Of a stretch of DNA of 64,000 bases, positions 14,901-26,720 are shown in pieces (the first letter of the stretch is position 1; each line of letters starts with the position of its first letter). This stretch comes from Lichenostomus cassidix (taxonomy: Eukaryota > Chordata > Aves > Passeriformes > Meliphagidae). A program made the position numbers and the translations under genes. The stretch is from assembly GCA_008360975.2 (NCBI GenBank), contig CM039188.1, positions 27,679,944-27,743,943 of the forward strand, read 5' to 3'. The notes beneath the pieces were generated by a model, which was not told where the DNA came from, ran no database searches, and was given only the letters and a program-made list of their open reading frames with translations.

Positions 14901-17884
14901 TAACACGTCCATCTGTGTTATATTTAAGTAGATGCCACCAACTTGAGCAGAGAAATACCCACAATATGTTCCATCACAGGGTATTAAAATCCTGTCTTAC
15001 TAAGAAGAGAGAGGAAAAAAAGTATTGGTTCAGTTCACCTTCAGTTCAGAAATCACTGCAGATTGCTTTTTCAACTGACAAATACTGTGCAATGAAGCAT
15101 TTAATTTTTTTTGTTGTTTTTATTCCATACCATCTGACTAGAAGAAGTTTTAAAGTGCAGAATTGTGCAGTGTGTACTGTTAAATGAGCTCAGTAGTCCA
15201 TCCTGGCCTTATGATCCAGAGAGTTCACCACTCAACAGCAGTTCCCACACTAGTAACCTACTTCATGTTCAACGGTCTTAAAGACTGCATTTAGCTTTTA
15301 GCATGAGTGAGACTGACGTTGTAATTACACATTCTCCCACCACACTGCAGAGCATCATCTTTCCTCAGTACCACAGAGAATTTCTTCCTCTCCTCTACAA
15401 GATTACTAGTAACCAACCACCTGAAAAAAAGAAATCCCTTTTAAGCGGAAACATCTTCATTAATAATATATCCCTTGGTCCCCCCTTTTGTGCAATTCGG
15501 TGTATAAATACCCACATGTTAAGCAAGAATACTCAGAGAAAGCTGCCATCGGGTACTTCCCAGCAAATGGAAAGAGTTCATCACTCAGCAAGCATATCTG
15601 AATAGCTCTGTCATCTGTGGGCTGACCAGCAAACTACTGTTTTTAGAAAGACTGATTTGAGTAGTCCCTTACCACACTGCTGGCTCTAAGAATTCAGTTT
15701 GCAGTGAGAGGGACACAGGGATCAGTGCTTGCAGCATTTAGTCTAGAGCAGGGAATTAAGGGAAGGAGGCAAGGCTTTTTCTGGAAGGGAAGATACAGCC
15801 AGGGAACTGTTTGCATCAGAAACATTTTATGACAGATTCTTGCAAGCAATGTCATAGCCTTTTCTTTTGACTATGAAGTGAGACAGAATGTCTTATACAA
15901 GCTGCAAACATATTTGAGGAGTAAACAGTTTGCGTAAGTTGCCTCTTTGAAAAATCAATTTCTAATGTCTGGGGGGAAAAGAAAGAGAAAACACAACCCT
16001 TTCTTTATTTCTATTCCCTCTGTGTTGCATCAGCACAGTCCTTTGTTTACTGTCTGCGAAGATGCACCCTGATACTATTGGAATGTGTATACTGAATTTG
16101 AAGAGTAGCTTTAATTCCCAAAACTCAACCTCCCAAAAGCAAAATTTCCCAGGAAAAGACAGGATGATAGCCAAGCCCGGCAACACCACAAAGACCCAAT
16201 TCACAGCAAAAGTTTGATGGGTATTACATGGGTGTGTAAAACTTTTCATGAAAAGAAAAGGCAGTTTAATATTTCATTTGGAAACTCATCACTCAAACTG
16301 CAGAAGCAGCAGTCTAGGTAAAGGAATTATAAACAAAATCAGGGCAGGATTGAGGATGCTTTGAAATATACTTCTCTTCTGCTATTTCTGCTGCTATGAA
16401 GTAGGAGAAGCCACAAATGATGACTATACAATGCACACTACAGACAGTCCTGATAACATCTTAAACACACAAATATGATTTGTGTTCCTGATGTCTGGGG
16501 AAGGGAGTAAAGATACATGGCAATTACATTAGTGACATATAAATATGAAGAAAAAAGTACATAATGATATTTTATTTGCAGAACAAAGCCTGACAATACA
16601 ATGAAACTTTCTGCAGTGAGTGCTGTAACAAAAATCCTACTTGGCATCACCAAGGCCAGCCTGGCACTAGAAGCAATACTGTTGGTGATGCCAATGCTGC
16701 CCATAAATTCTTAAACTGTGGGGAGTTCTACCATTTGTAAACACATCATCTTTGTGGTGCAAAACCAACTGTGTCTGGCTGAAGCAGTTCACAAGCCTGT
16801 CTACCTACCAGGCTCCTGATGGGACAGAGCTTCCCAAATGTTCAAATGCAAGACTGGAAGCAGAAGGCAGAGCTTTAAAGTGTGTTCAGTCCATTTCTCT
16901 GAGTGCCAGAGCAAGACCATCTTATGCTAAATTCTCCTGCAGATCTGCTGAATGATGCCATTTCTGTACCTGCCAGTGATGAAACCGGCAAGACTCAGCA
17001 CCATCATAAAACATCACGGAGAGTTTCACTGGGAGTGGTCCACTTGCAGGTGCTAAAAAGTATTTTGAGTCTTGTCTTGGCCTGACAGCCATTTTATGTG
17101 TGACTTTATTAAGTGCTAGAAAGTTCAAACTTTCTTATGATAAGGTGAGAACATTTAGGAGTTCAGGAGACAAAGATTAAAATTCTTGTCTGTTTCCCAC
17201 ACCCCCTCATAACTAGATTATCCTTTTTAATATCTTTGGGGTTGTGTTTTTTCATTCACATGAGATTTCCCCTTGGGTTTTTACCTAGCCTAAGGACTCC
17301 ATAATAATGAATCAAATTAAGTTTCTGGCAGCAGCAAGATATATCTCAGGTAAAGACAAAAAAAATTTTTTTTTTTAAAGTATCACCAGTGTCAAAACAA
17401 AAAGAATAAAGAGCATCCCATGGATGAAAGATATCACAAGTTCAGATCACTAGGCTAGACTTCAGAGGGAGGGAAGGAACTAACACCAAGTGTATCCCAC
17501 ATCAAAACACAGGACTTGCAGGAGATGAAAAAAGTCACACAGCAGTTAGGAACCCCACCCATTTCCCAGAAGCTGTAAATCTTCATGTTCCTTGCACACA
17601 CTTTGTCACTGTCCTACCCCTCTGGGCCATAAAAAACCAACATGTACCACGTCATGAAATTATGTAGCAGCTGGAAGGCTTGAGGCAGATTCTGGCGCAC
17701 TCCAGCTCTCCCCAAACTATATCTTCTGGGCACAGATTACCTGCAAGGTGCCTGTAAACCTGCAAGGTGCCATGTACAGTATAAAGCAGATGGGAGGACA
17801 AACCTTGCCCAAGGCTGGCAAAACTTGGAGCCCTGTCTTCTACCTCCTCAAACAAAAGTGGGTAATTTCTCTGAACCGCACCCA

Positions 17885-18035
17885 CCTGCACAGGGAAAAA
17901 GAATTAAAAAAAACCCAAAAAACCAAAACAAGATGGGGGGGAAAAAAAGAACAAAAAAATTAAAAATACGTAAAGAGAGACAAGAAGGAAAAAAAAAAGA
18001 GATGAGAAAGAAAAAAAACAGAAGAGAAAGACAGG
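17885..18035 (+). repeat. A-rich/purine-rich low-complexity tract
   Basis: About 150 bases are dominated by A runs with G, for example a G7-A7 junction near 17934-17948 and repeated aaaag/aagag words up to about 18035. There is no clear repeat unit. The open frames over it, lysine-rich on one strand and phenylalanine-rich on the other, are products of the base composition. It lies in ADCY5 intron 1. Confidence 0.75.
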
Positions 18036-21000
18036 AGCTTTTCAAAGAATGGGTTCTCAGAAGCCACGACCAGCTACAGGGTGGATCACTTCACTGCACA
18101 CATGGAAGCTGTGGTCAAAATAATTTTGATTTTTACCTCTCAGATTTTCAGCTGCTGCTGAGAATTTTTCATTGCATCTTCTACCAAGACAGAAGGAAAG
18201 CTCATTTAATTCAATCAGAAAATAAGATTAATACCCAGTAGTACCAAAATATGATAACCAAACCAGCTACTCCCAAAAGACTGTAACTATTCCAACTACT
18301 GCAATGGCCAAAAAGTTAGCAATTGTTCTACTTTTCTTAAAAGACGGAGAGGGAGCTATGGTACATGACTGAAAGATTAGCTAATCAGACACAAATTGAA
18401 TGCATTTGGAGAACAGCCTGGTGCCCAAAGTTCACATTCCAGCTGGGCTGAGTCCCAGTCCTCTTCCACCCCAGACCTTGGCAGTGCTGCCCACACAACA
18501 GCGAACTCAGAGCAAAAGGCCATTTAGGAAGCACTGGGCCAATTCAGGCTCCAGGAGGGCATGACCAGTTCCAGCAAGCCTTTAGCACCAGGATAATCAG
18601 CATTTTATATCCACTGCTGTTCAGGTTTATAAATCATCTGAATGAGGTTAATCACAAAAGACCACATAAATAAGATGTCCTGCCTTGGACAGGTCTCTGA
18701 CAGAGAACAGAGGTCACACTGGTGTCAAACTAAGCCATCGTGCCCAAGACACCAAAGGACAAGTCAGTGGCTGCTTTGTAAGATTAGGGCATGGAAAGTT
18801 ATCCTTCTGCCTCATGTACCTTGATGAATCCTGATGTTTTTCTGAAGTATCTTCCCCGCTCCAGAAATAAACGGAACTAGCACACCCTGCCTTTTCAAGC
18901 GTGTCATAAAAATGCCTAGAAGGACAAGTCTTTTGCTATGCACCTCAATCATCCCTATAAGGTTTTGTCTTCAATTCACAAAGATCCAAGCCAGCTATAA
19001 AAATGCATTTACTATGACAAGGCTGAGAGAAATAATTCATATAGGTCAGTTTATCAAGACAACAAACCTATTAGGAATCCAGTAACACGGAGAAATTAGT
19101 CACATAGCACTCTATCACACTAACAGGTTTTGATACTGGTGAACATTACAGTGAAATATTAAACTAATTCATGGTGGGGGGAAGGTAGATAAAGCAAGGG
19201 GTTAGATTAGGAGGTGGCAGGATCATAGTGTAATTTAGGAGATAAGAAAAACAGATATGCCTTTGTAAACCTCAAGCAACACACGCATTCCCAAGAGATA
19301 CAGACAATATTCCTACAAAGAACTAATTGATACACAATACCTCAGGGATTTGCTTAATTACTTCTGTTACAGAATTACCCTAGGGAGGCAACTATCAATG
19401 CAACACTTACTGAATATTTCAGGTTGCCATTTCTTCCCTGAATGCAAGACCTCAAATCAATTTGCACTAACTTCGGTGCAACTGCTGCTCAGGCAGATTT
19501 TTCAGTAGTGAGCAGTGCTAGAGCTCTCCTTACTGCACAAGAGCCCTACTTATATCAATGTTTAGGCAGAACAGGGCATAAAGTGCTGTTTGAGGCATCC
19601 AGTACCTGGCCCCATGTGGCTGAGCACCTTAAAAATCCCATCCTATACAAATATTACTCAAATATATGTTCCAGGTGGAAAAAAGTAAAACAAGCAGCAC
19701 ATAACCATAAGAGAATTGGCACACAGATCCACCTGCATTCCAGGTAGTTCATCTCTCCTTGATGAATAAAGACAACGCTGCTTGAAGACAATGAAAGCGC
19801 AATGCAAGGACTTGATTAACACACTGCTGAGAATCCGTCTCTAAATCAGTCATCACTTACATATATTAAGCATGCTGAGGCTGAGATGGAACATAAAGTA
19901 CTACTTCTCCTACTGTGTGACTAACTTCTCGTTGAATGCCATTCAAATTGCCATCAAGAAAACATCTCTACAAGGTGCTAGGAGATATACACAAGATTCA
20001 AGTTGACTCCCTTCCCAAAAGTAAGAAATTGTTTTTAACCCTGCCTAAGTGAGTTTATTTACGAAAAGGAGAAAGAGAGACTGGTTTTCATACCAACATC
20101 TTCCTAGAAATGGTTAAACTGAAATGCTACACTTTCAAGAGAGCCACCATGCAGGTGCAGATCAACCATGTACCATTAATGTGCATTGGCAGAGACAAAG
20201 GCCAAGACATACACAGTTCTCAGAAGTGAAGAATGAGGAGTGCTAGTGTAATGTTGTTACGATGTAGACATGCAAAAGCATCAAGCAAGAAGGTGCCCAA
20301 AATCAGAGAGACATAAAAGGCATGTGCTGAGGTAGTTCAGAACTTTGCTGCTAGAGGTCCTTTGCAGAAGGTCTGCAGTAGTATTTGGGGAGAAAAGGGA
20401 TAAATGCATTTCAGTGTCTCTTTCAATTACTGACACAAGACAAAAAAAAAGGTATTAATTTTTTGTGGTACCTTAACAGTTACCTACTCACACTGAGTTA
20501 ATAAACTACAAAGACTTAACTGTATCCTTGAACAAGGAACCTCAGAAAGTTACAATAAAACAGGTTTCGATGGGAAAAAAGGAGTAAATCTAACCTCAGT
20601 CCACAGGCTTGTTTGATGTTTGTATATGGCATTCTTATCCCCTACTCCTGGTCCCCCACCCACTCCCACACACAATCCCCATCCCTTTTTAAGTCTGATT
20701 CAGAGCCCAATAAACTCTCTTGTGAAATTCCCTGTCCCTTAGCCCATAGTCTTACAAAAATGCCAGTGCTTACTCAAGACTATCTGCACTGAGGGCAGCT
20801 GGTCTCTTCACATGACTTCAGTTAAGCATCTGCAACCCACAGGCTGCAGCCTCTTCCCATGTGCCTGTACAAGTCTGTGGGTCAGCTGGGCAGCTCATTC
20901 CGATCGAAAGAGAATAAATCTCAGTGTTATCTTTGCTGTGAATGCAAGGCAGATTACTGATAAACAGTATATTTCTTTCTCAGTTAAGTATTAGAAAGCC

Positions 21001-24000
21001 TCATTCACATGTGAAATAATTCTTAGGTGAATCCTGGAGCTGAGTGTGTTTTCAGAGCCTGAAAGTGTTATCAAAACTAACACATGGAAAAGGCTGGCCT
21101 GAAGAGATACTCTTACATACAAAGGGAAGACGAGACATTTCCATGCAGTGGAACATATTTGTAATCTGCCCCAGAATAACAAAAGGACATAGACCTGAAG
21201 ACAAATACAGTCATCCCCTCCCCAGCAAATATGAAAGAAATTCCTCTAGAGTTAACTGATCACAGGAACACAGGAAAAAACCCCTTTTAAGCAATTGAGA
21301 TTTGCAGTTGGTGAAGCATCATCTGTGCACTGTATTCTGCTTCCAGCAGCAGCCTTTGGAAACAAGTAAATTCTCAAACACAGGATTTCTTTTTCTCCCC
21401 TCCCTCAGCATTGGATAACTTTTTAATATAATGAAATAATTAGCATATTTTTTTTAATTCCAATCAAACATCAATTCAAGAAGCCAAGATAAATGCTTCT
21501 AGCCGATCAGACTCACAGAGGTACAAGCTATACCCACTCCTTTTGGTAGTGGTGCTCATTTTCTGAAAGACAGATTCCTCCAGGTAGCAAAGAGAAGTCA
21601 GAGCCTACTTTCCAAATCCAGTGACCCCGGAGGAATTATTTTAAAAAGCATATAAGTTAAGACTGAACAATCACAACTACTTTTACTCCTTCCACCTTAC
21701 AAATTCAGAAACAGCAGGCTGCATTAACCCTTCCATGAAGTCTGACTAACATAGCCTTGGACCAGAGAGACTGGAGAGAGAGAAAATCCCATAATGATAG
21801 GAGAAGATAATTCAGACAATAAAACCATGTATCCTCAGCTAGGGAATTCAACAAACTGTCTTTCTCCCAAAAGGGACCTACAACCAAGAATTTCACTCTC
21901 TTGAGAAAGAGGAGTTTTTAACAGGCTCCAGAGTCTTATGAAAATGCTCAGGAGTCAACACAAGAGTCACCCTGCTCTGAATGTCAGTGGATCATAACAA
22001 GAGCGTATGATTTCTCCTGGCTTGGAAACAACTTGGAAAGGATTAAAAGCAAAAAGCCCCCCACAAAGAAACCTTGCTTGGGTATTAATAGTTAAAAATG
22101 CCATGAAAAAGAGAGGAAAGGGGATGTACATCCTAACCAGCCTTTCTTCTGTGACTGCTGAGTGTAAAGTACCATCCGGTCACACAGTCACGAATGCATT
22201 CAAATCCACTCCTGCTCCACAAAACCTAGGCTGATGTGACTGCCAGCGTGAAGTCACAGAAAACATCTTAATTCCCTCTTCTTGACTTATCTGGCCTTCA
22301 TCTGCCTTTGCCTCTGGTACTTTGAAGGAGGAAAATAGGGCTTGCGTGCATTAGGGGGGCAGAGCTGAACACAACAGATTTCCACGGCAACAAGAAACAG
22401 CCCCAGTGAGGAAGGCCTGCTAATAGCTGTGAGGCAATGTGCTCAGCAGAACAGATTTTTCTATCAGACAGCCCGAGATAGCAGCTCATGTTCATACACA
22501 AACGTGTAAGGAATCGGATGCTTGGCCTTGTACAACCCCACTGAATTCAGCCCGTGTTACGCCAGTGTAGACCACAGCAAGATAAGAGACTGTGTTAGAA
22601 GAAAAAATAAACAGGCAATGTGGAGACACACTTTGAAGACAAAGTAAGAGTGCTCCTAGGACATTCCTCATTAACTGAACATTTATTGTCAAACTGTAGA
22701 AGAAACCCAGCACTTCTATGAAAGTGAAAGCAACTGTGCAATGCACAGATTTGTGCATACTGTACCATCACCTATTGCCCATGCTTTTACCTTTGACAAG
22801 TGCACATTTATACACGAGCCCAACTTCTTACAAATAACCCTGCTGTTTGGAAAGGGAGGGAGCTGTAACCGTTCCAGATTTTCTACTGAGGGAGTCAATC
22901 ATTTGGCCTTTGTAATTTAGGCTCCTTTCTATTAAAATAAATTTACCAACACTTCCCCAACATGCTGATACTTTATTCATCCTCCAAACTCTGCTTGTAA
23001 CAGACAGCTAAATCTTCTAGCCACAATCGCAATGGGATTTGCCTTCACCTGGAAGGATATAGTCTCCAAATACACTGATTTCAACAGGACAAGTCTCAGT
23101 TTATAAAGCAAAAAGCACACATGAGGCTTTGCAAGACCAGAGCCCCAGTGGGGAAGAGCTGAGGCCATCAGCAAACTTTTTCAAGTCAAGCAGAAAAACA
23201 CCAACTGTCCCACTCACAGTGTATGCTCTGCTGGAAATGCACAAAAAGCCATTTATATCAAACATAAGAAAAATATGTCATGTAGAGTTTATAAAAATAT
23301 CTGTAACAAACTAAGAACAAAGCCAGAAACTGTCCAAGTAGGCTGAACTGGGCAGGGGGAAGAAGAGAGTAATTTCATGGGCTATTTTGTACAGCAGAAC
23401 AGCGACAGCCTCATTCTAATGAGGTTTTATTTAAGTTTTAAAACTTTTCTTGCCACTGCAATAGGTGGAACTGAAAACAATGCAGAACAAAGACTAAAAG
23501 TAGACACCGAGCGCAAAGGTTGATTTTTTTATTATGTGTTAGGGCTGTAAAACTACCAAACACCTGATTTTAATAAACAATCCCTGGTTTACACACAAGC
23601 ATCAGGGCTGACTCTGTGACAGGCTCATCCGTGCTCAGAGTCCTGCACATCAGAAGGATTACAACTGCCTCATAGCTTCAACGTTTTAAATCAGTGATTT
23701 CCTGATTGCCATGGTGTGTGTTAAGCTTAAAGCACGTGAGTCCCAAGGCTGCTTGCTTCGCTTGAAGAGTGGCGCCTTGTATTGCTGTTGTTTATACAGA
23801 TATGGTAATTAAAAATTGCACTGTAATGCATTTGATAATAGTCTTATTGTTCCCGTGAACTGAACTGCTTCAGTTAAACATGATATCACAGCTAAATAAC
23901 AACCTGCATTTATACTCTTTTTTTGGTACTTTTTATCCTGGCTGTACAGGAACTCCAGGCTTTTTCACCATGGATATTTCTAGCATATCTCAGAGCAAAA

Positions 24001-24534
24001 CACCTTCCTGCTAAACCAGAAGCCTTACTCACATTCCCGTGGAGCATGCTCTCCTAAGATGCCTAAGCTCTGCGCCAACACCGAACTCAGAGTGACACTC
24101 AAGGATAACCTCTCCCTGATAAAAACAGCCAGACTTTCCACACATTTCTCAGTAACACAGCACCATGCACGGATACTGTTCCACAGGTGGGCTCAGCAAG
24201 GGCTGTTTATATTAAATACAACTGAAGGGCATTAGCAGGGCTGCCTGACAGCACTGGAGCAGCCGTCATGGGAACCCAGTAAGGCACATTTCTTGTATGT
24301 TTAGAGCCTTAACTTGGAGCAGAAACTAGGGAACACCACACCTATGAAAAAAAGCAAGACTGCAGGCTAGTCACTCCATTGCACACCATCCCACACAGCA
24401 GTAGGTAAACTAGGGGTTCAACTGGAAGTCCTGTCAGCCTTCCAGCATCAGGCAGGCCTATGGAAGTAAGACTACCCCACTTCCCTTGCCCTTCAATGCT
24501 GAGCACACATCCACATCCCTCAGGGCTTGCCTAC

Positions 24535-25536
24535 CTGCTTCAGGAGGAACTTATCCTCCGCGTTGATCTTGAGGGAGACGGCCAGGTGGATGGCGGAGAG
24601 CACCACCCCGCTGATGACCGCGGCCCTCATCCGCACCGGCAGCAGCGTGTAGATGCTGTAGATAAAGAAGACGGTCCACCAGATGCCCTCTGAGGCGCTC
24701 CTGGGCCACACCAGCAGAACCCCTACCACTTGCACTGCCAGGATCACCAGGATGACAGAGTAGCATGCCAACCACATGTGGTCCTGGTGGAAGTCGTTGC
24801 GGTTGCACACCATGCACAGCACCACCATCAGCACGATGGCCAGGGAGAGCACCACGACATAGGATACCTCATAGCGGCCGTGTGCGGCATGGAAGATCAG
24901 CATGACCACACAGACCAGCACTAGCACGGCCAGAAGCATGGTGAGGCTGCTCTGGTTAAGCCGAAAGAAGTAGCGCTGATAGAGACGTTCCAGTTTCTCA
25001 GACTGGAACTTCTTGGACCTGAAGATTTGCAGCAGGCTACTGCAACAACTGCCCATGGAGAAGGCCGCCTCGGAGTCCCCCTCGTCCCCGTCCTCTTCCT
25101 CCAGCTCCTCAATCTTGGCCTTGATGCGTTTCTCCTCCAGCCCCAACTCCACAGAGCGGGGCCGTACCTCCCCCTGCTCCCCCAGCTGTCGGGGGCTGGC
25201 ATTGTTGGGGGCAGCGGGGGAATCACTGCCGGGAGGGTGGCGGGACCGGTGACGTCGGCTGTCGTCACCGTGCTCCTGCCAGGCAGATTTGGACCTAAAG
25301 CTCATCATCCTGCAGCCGCTCTCCCCGCGGTTCCGGGGCTCGTAGTCTTCCTCGCTCCTCCACCTGCTCGACATGCGGGAGGCCTTCTTGCCCGAGGACC
25401 TGCTGGGAGGCGGCGGGTAGGAGTAGCCATTGGCCCGGGCCTCCGCCTCGCCCCAGGCCGAGCGGTGCTGCTCGGTGCCTGCCCAGGGCGCGGGACCGCC
25501 GAAGCCCGGGGGGCTGACGCTGTTGGACCGGGACAT
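24535..25536 (-). CDS. ADCY5: ADCY5 coding exon 1 (adenylyl cyclase type 5, N-terminal part)
   Basis: This exon encodes residues 1-334 of a membrane adenylyl cyclase, which makes cAMP from ATP at the plasma membrane under G-alpha-s/i control. The start is the ATG at 25536, giving [10 protein letters not shown], close to the MSGSKSVSPP I recall for human ADCY5. Residues 1-165 are the variable cytosolic N-terminus: Ser/Arg/Pro-rich, the motif RSKSAWQE near 81-88, and an acidic stretch at 143-157. The family core then starts with a Cys pair at 164-165, [10 protein letters not shown], and [20 protein letters not shown]. Five hydrophobic segments follow at about 198-216, 223-243, 254-276, 283-300 and 303-321; the sixth must begin in exon 2. 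The exon ends after LLKQ at a CAG|GTAGGC donor, in phase 0. The N-terminus appears shorter than the human one. ADCY6 is the nearest alternative, but the HACD2-MYLK neighbours favour ADCY5. Both catalytic domains lie beyond the left edge. Confidence 0.96.
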
Positions 25537-26482
25537 GCCCTGAGGGACGGGGCCGCGGGCGAAGGGATGACCGCCGGGCAGGCACGGGGGATGAGCCGCC
25601 GGGAGAAAACCCCAAAAGGCAGCGGGGAAGGAGGGGAAAAAAAATGAGGGAAAAAGAAAAAAAGAAAATAAAAAAGCCAAAACCCGCAAACGCTCCCAAA
25701 GTCTCCGGAACGGCCGGGCGTCCCCCGAGCCGGGGTGTCCCCGGCGGGACGCTCAGGGCAGTGCCATCGCCGGCCCCGCTGCTTCGACACCGCCGAGCGC
25801 GCTCGGCACCGCGGGGACCGGGACGCCCCGGCTCACGGCCGCTCGCCCTCAGCCGCGCCGCGGCGGCCGCAGGGGCTCGGGGCGCCGCGGGGGAGCCGCA
25901 TCGCAGCGCGCCCGCACCGCGCCGGCCCGGCCCCCGCCGCTCGGGGCCGGGCGCAGGGCGGGCGCTTCGCCGCGGGCCGGTCGGCGGGGAGCGGGCGGAG
26001 GCTCAGGCTCGCAGGGATGCGGCAGCCGGCGGCGGCGGGAGCATCCCCTGCCCGAGGGGCGCGGCGGGGGGGCTGCCCGGGGCGGGCCGGGCTGCGGCGG
26101 CGCTCCTGGCTCGCCTCGCCTCCCAGCGGCGGAGCCCCGGCGGTAAGGCACGGCCGGCGGCAGCCGCGCCGCTCATGCACCCGGCCGCGGCGGCCGCGGC
26201 GCCTCTTCCACAGGCACCGGGGAAAAGGGGAGAAACCGGCAAATCTGAAAAATTTGAAGGGTAAGAGGAAAGAAAAAAATTCAAGAAAACCCGAGCAAGA
26301 GCAGAGGCCGGGGCTCTGCGCTGCCTCCCCCGCGCTGTCAGCGGGGCGGCGGTGCCGGTGCGGGGCTGCGGGCGGCAGCGGCCCCGCGCGCGGCTCTCCC
26401 GGGGACGGCGGCGGCGCGTCCCGGCCCCGCTTTGTGCTCCCCATTCAGCCGCGCGCCGGCCGCACCGCCCCCGCCCGCCCCC

Positions 26483-26562
26483 ATTGGCGCGGCCCCGCCG
26501 CCGCACAACGCCATTGGCCGCCGCCGCCGCCACCTCGCCAATGCGCGCGGCCGGGGCGGGGC
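26483..26562 (-). promoter_or_regulatory. Cluster of three CCAAT boxes and one GC box
   Basis: ATTGG occurs at 26483-26487 and 26513-26517, which is CCAAT on the ADCY5 transcript strand. A CCAAT in the opposite orientation lies at 26538-26542, and the Sp1-type box GGGGCGGGGC at 26553-26562. Start-to-start spacings of 30 and 25 bp are in the range seen for cooperating NF-Y sites in TATA-less promoters. Assignment to NF-Y and Sp1 is by motif only. Confidence 0.65.
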
Positions 26563-26644
26563 GCCCTTAACCCCTGAGGCGCCGCCTGAGGGAGCTGCCG
26601 GGACCTCTCTGGGGGTCGCTGCCACCGCCGGGCCGAGCGGGGCT

Positions 26645-26681
26645 GAGCGGGGCCGTGTCCGAGCGGGGCCGTGTCCGAGCG
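26645..26681 (+). repeat. 16-bp GC-rich tandem duplication
   Basis: The unit GAGCGGGGCCGTGTCC occurs at 26645-26660 and again at 26661-26676, followed by five bases of a third copy. It is at the outer edge of the ADCY5 CpG island. Confidence 0.85.
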
Positions 26682-26720
26682 CTGCCCCAGGGCTCCCGTG
26701 TGCGGGCAAGAGCCTCCTGC

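Larger units (their letters stand above)
1..24534 (-). other. ADCY5: ADCY5 intron 1 (5' part; no exon seen)
   Basis: This stretch begins at the GT donor that follows ADCY5 exon 1 (intron G at 24534, T at 24533) and runs off the left edge. The next expected exon continues after the fifth membrane segment and leads into the first catalytic domain; I saw no matching minus-strand translation here, so the intron is longer than 24.5 kb. The open frames present are short and overlap on both strands, with no recognisable protein. Contents seen: one CR1 fragment near 11.8 kb, a purine-rich low-complexity tract near 17.9-18.0 kb, and scattered short A or T runs. No tRNA or other RNA gene was recognised. 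Confidence 0.8.
25060..26720 (-). promoter_or_regulatory. ADCY5: CpG island with ADCY5 5' UTR and promoter
   Basis: The DNA is very GC- and CpG-rich from within ADCY5 exon 1 to about 26720, then drops sharply to AT-richer sequence. No TATA box was seen. The likely core promoter is marked by three CCAAT boxes (ATTGG at 26483-26487 and 26513-26517, CCAAT at 26538-26542) and a GC box GGGGCGGGGC at 26553-26562. If transcription starts 60-100 bases downstream of the CCAAT boxes on the minus strand, the 5' UTR would be roughly 0.9 kb, unless it is spliced. Two AT-rich islands interrupt the GC-rich DNA: an A-rich block at about 25628-25680 (pyrimidine-rich in the transcript) and one at about 26225-26300. 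The transcription start itself is not determined. Confidence 0.8.

Noticed and set aside
24520..25689. Starting ADCY5 at the upstream ATG at 25689
   Set aside because: The 51 extra residues are Phe/Pro-rich low-complexity sequence from a pyrimidine tract, while the ATG at 25536 gives the conserved MSxSxSVSPP start of ADCY5.
25735..26577. 280-codon plus-strand frame and overlapping long frames on both strands upstream of ADCY5
   Set aside because: All overlapping frames are open here because the sequence is GC-rich. The proteins are Arg/Ala/Pro-rich without recognisable domains.
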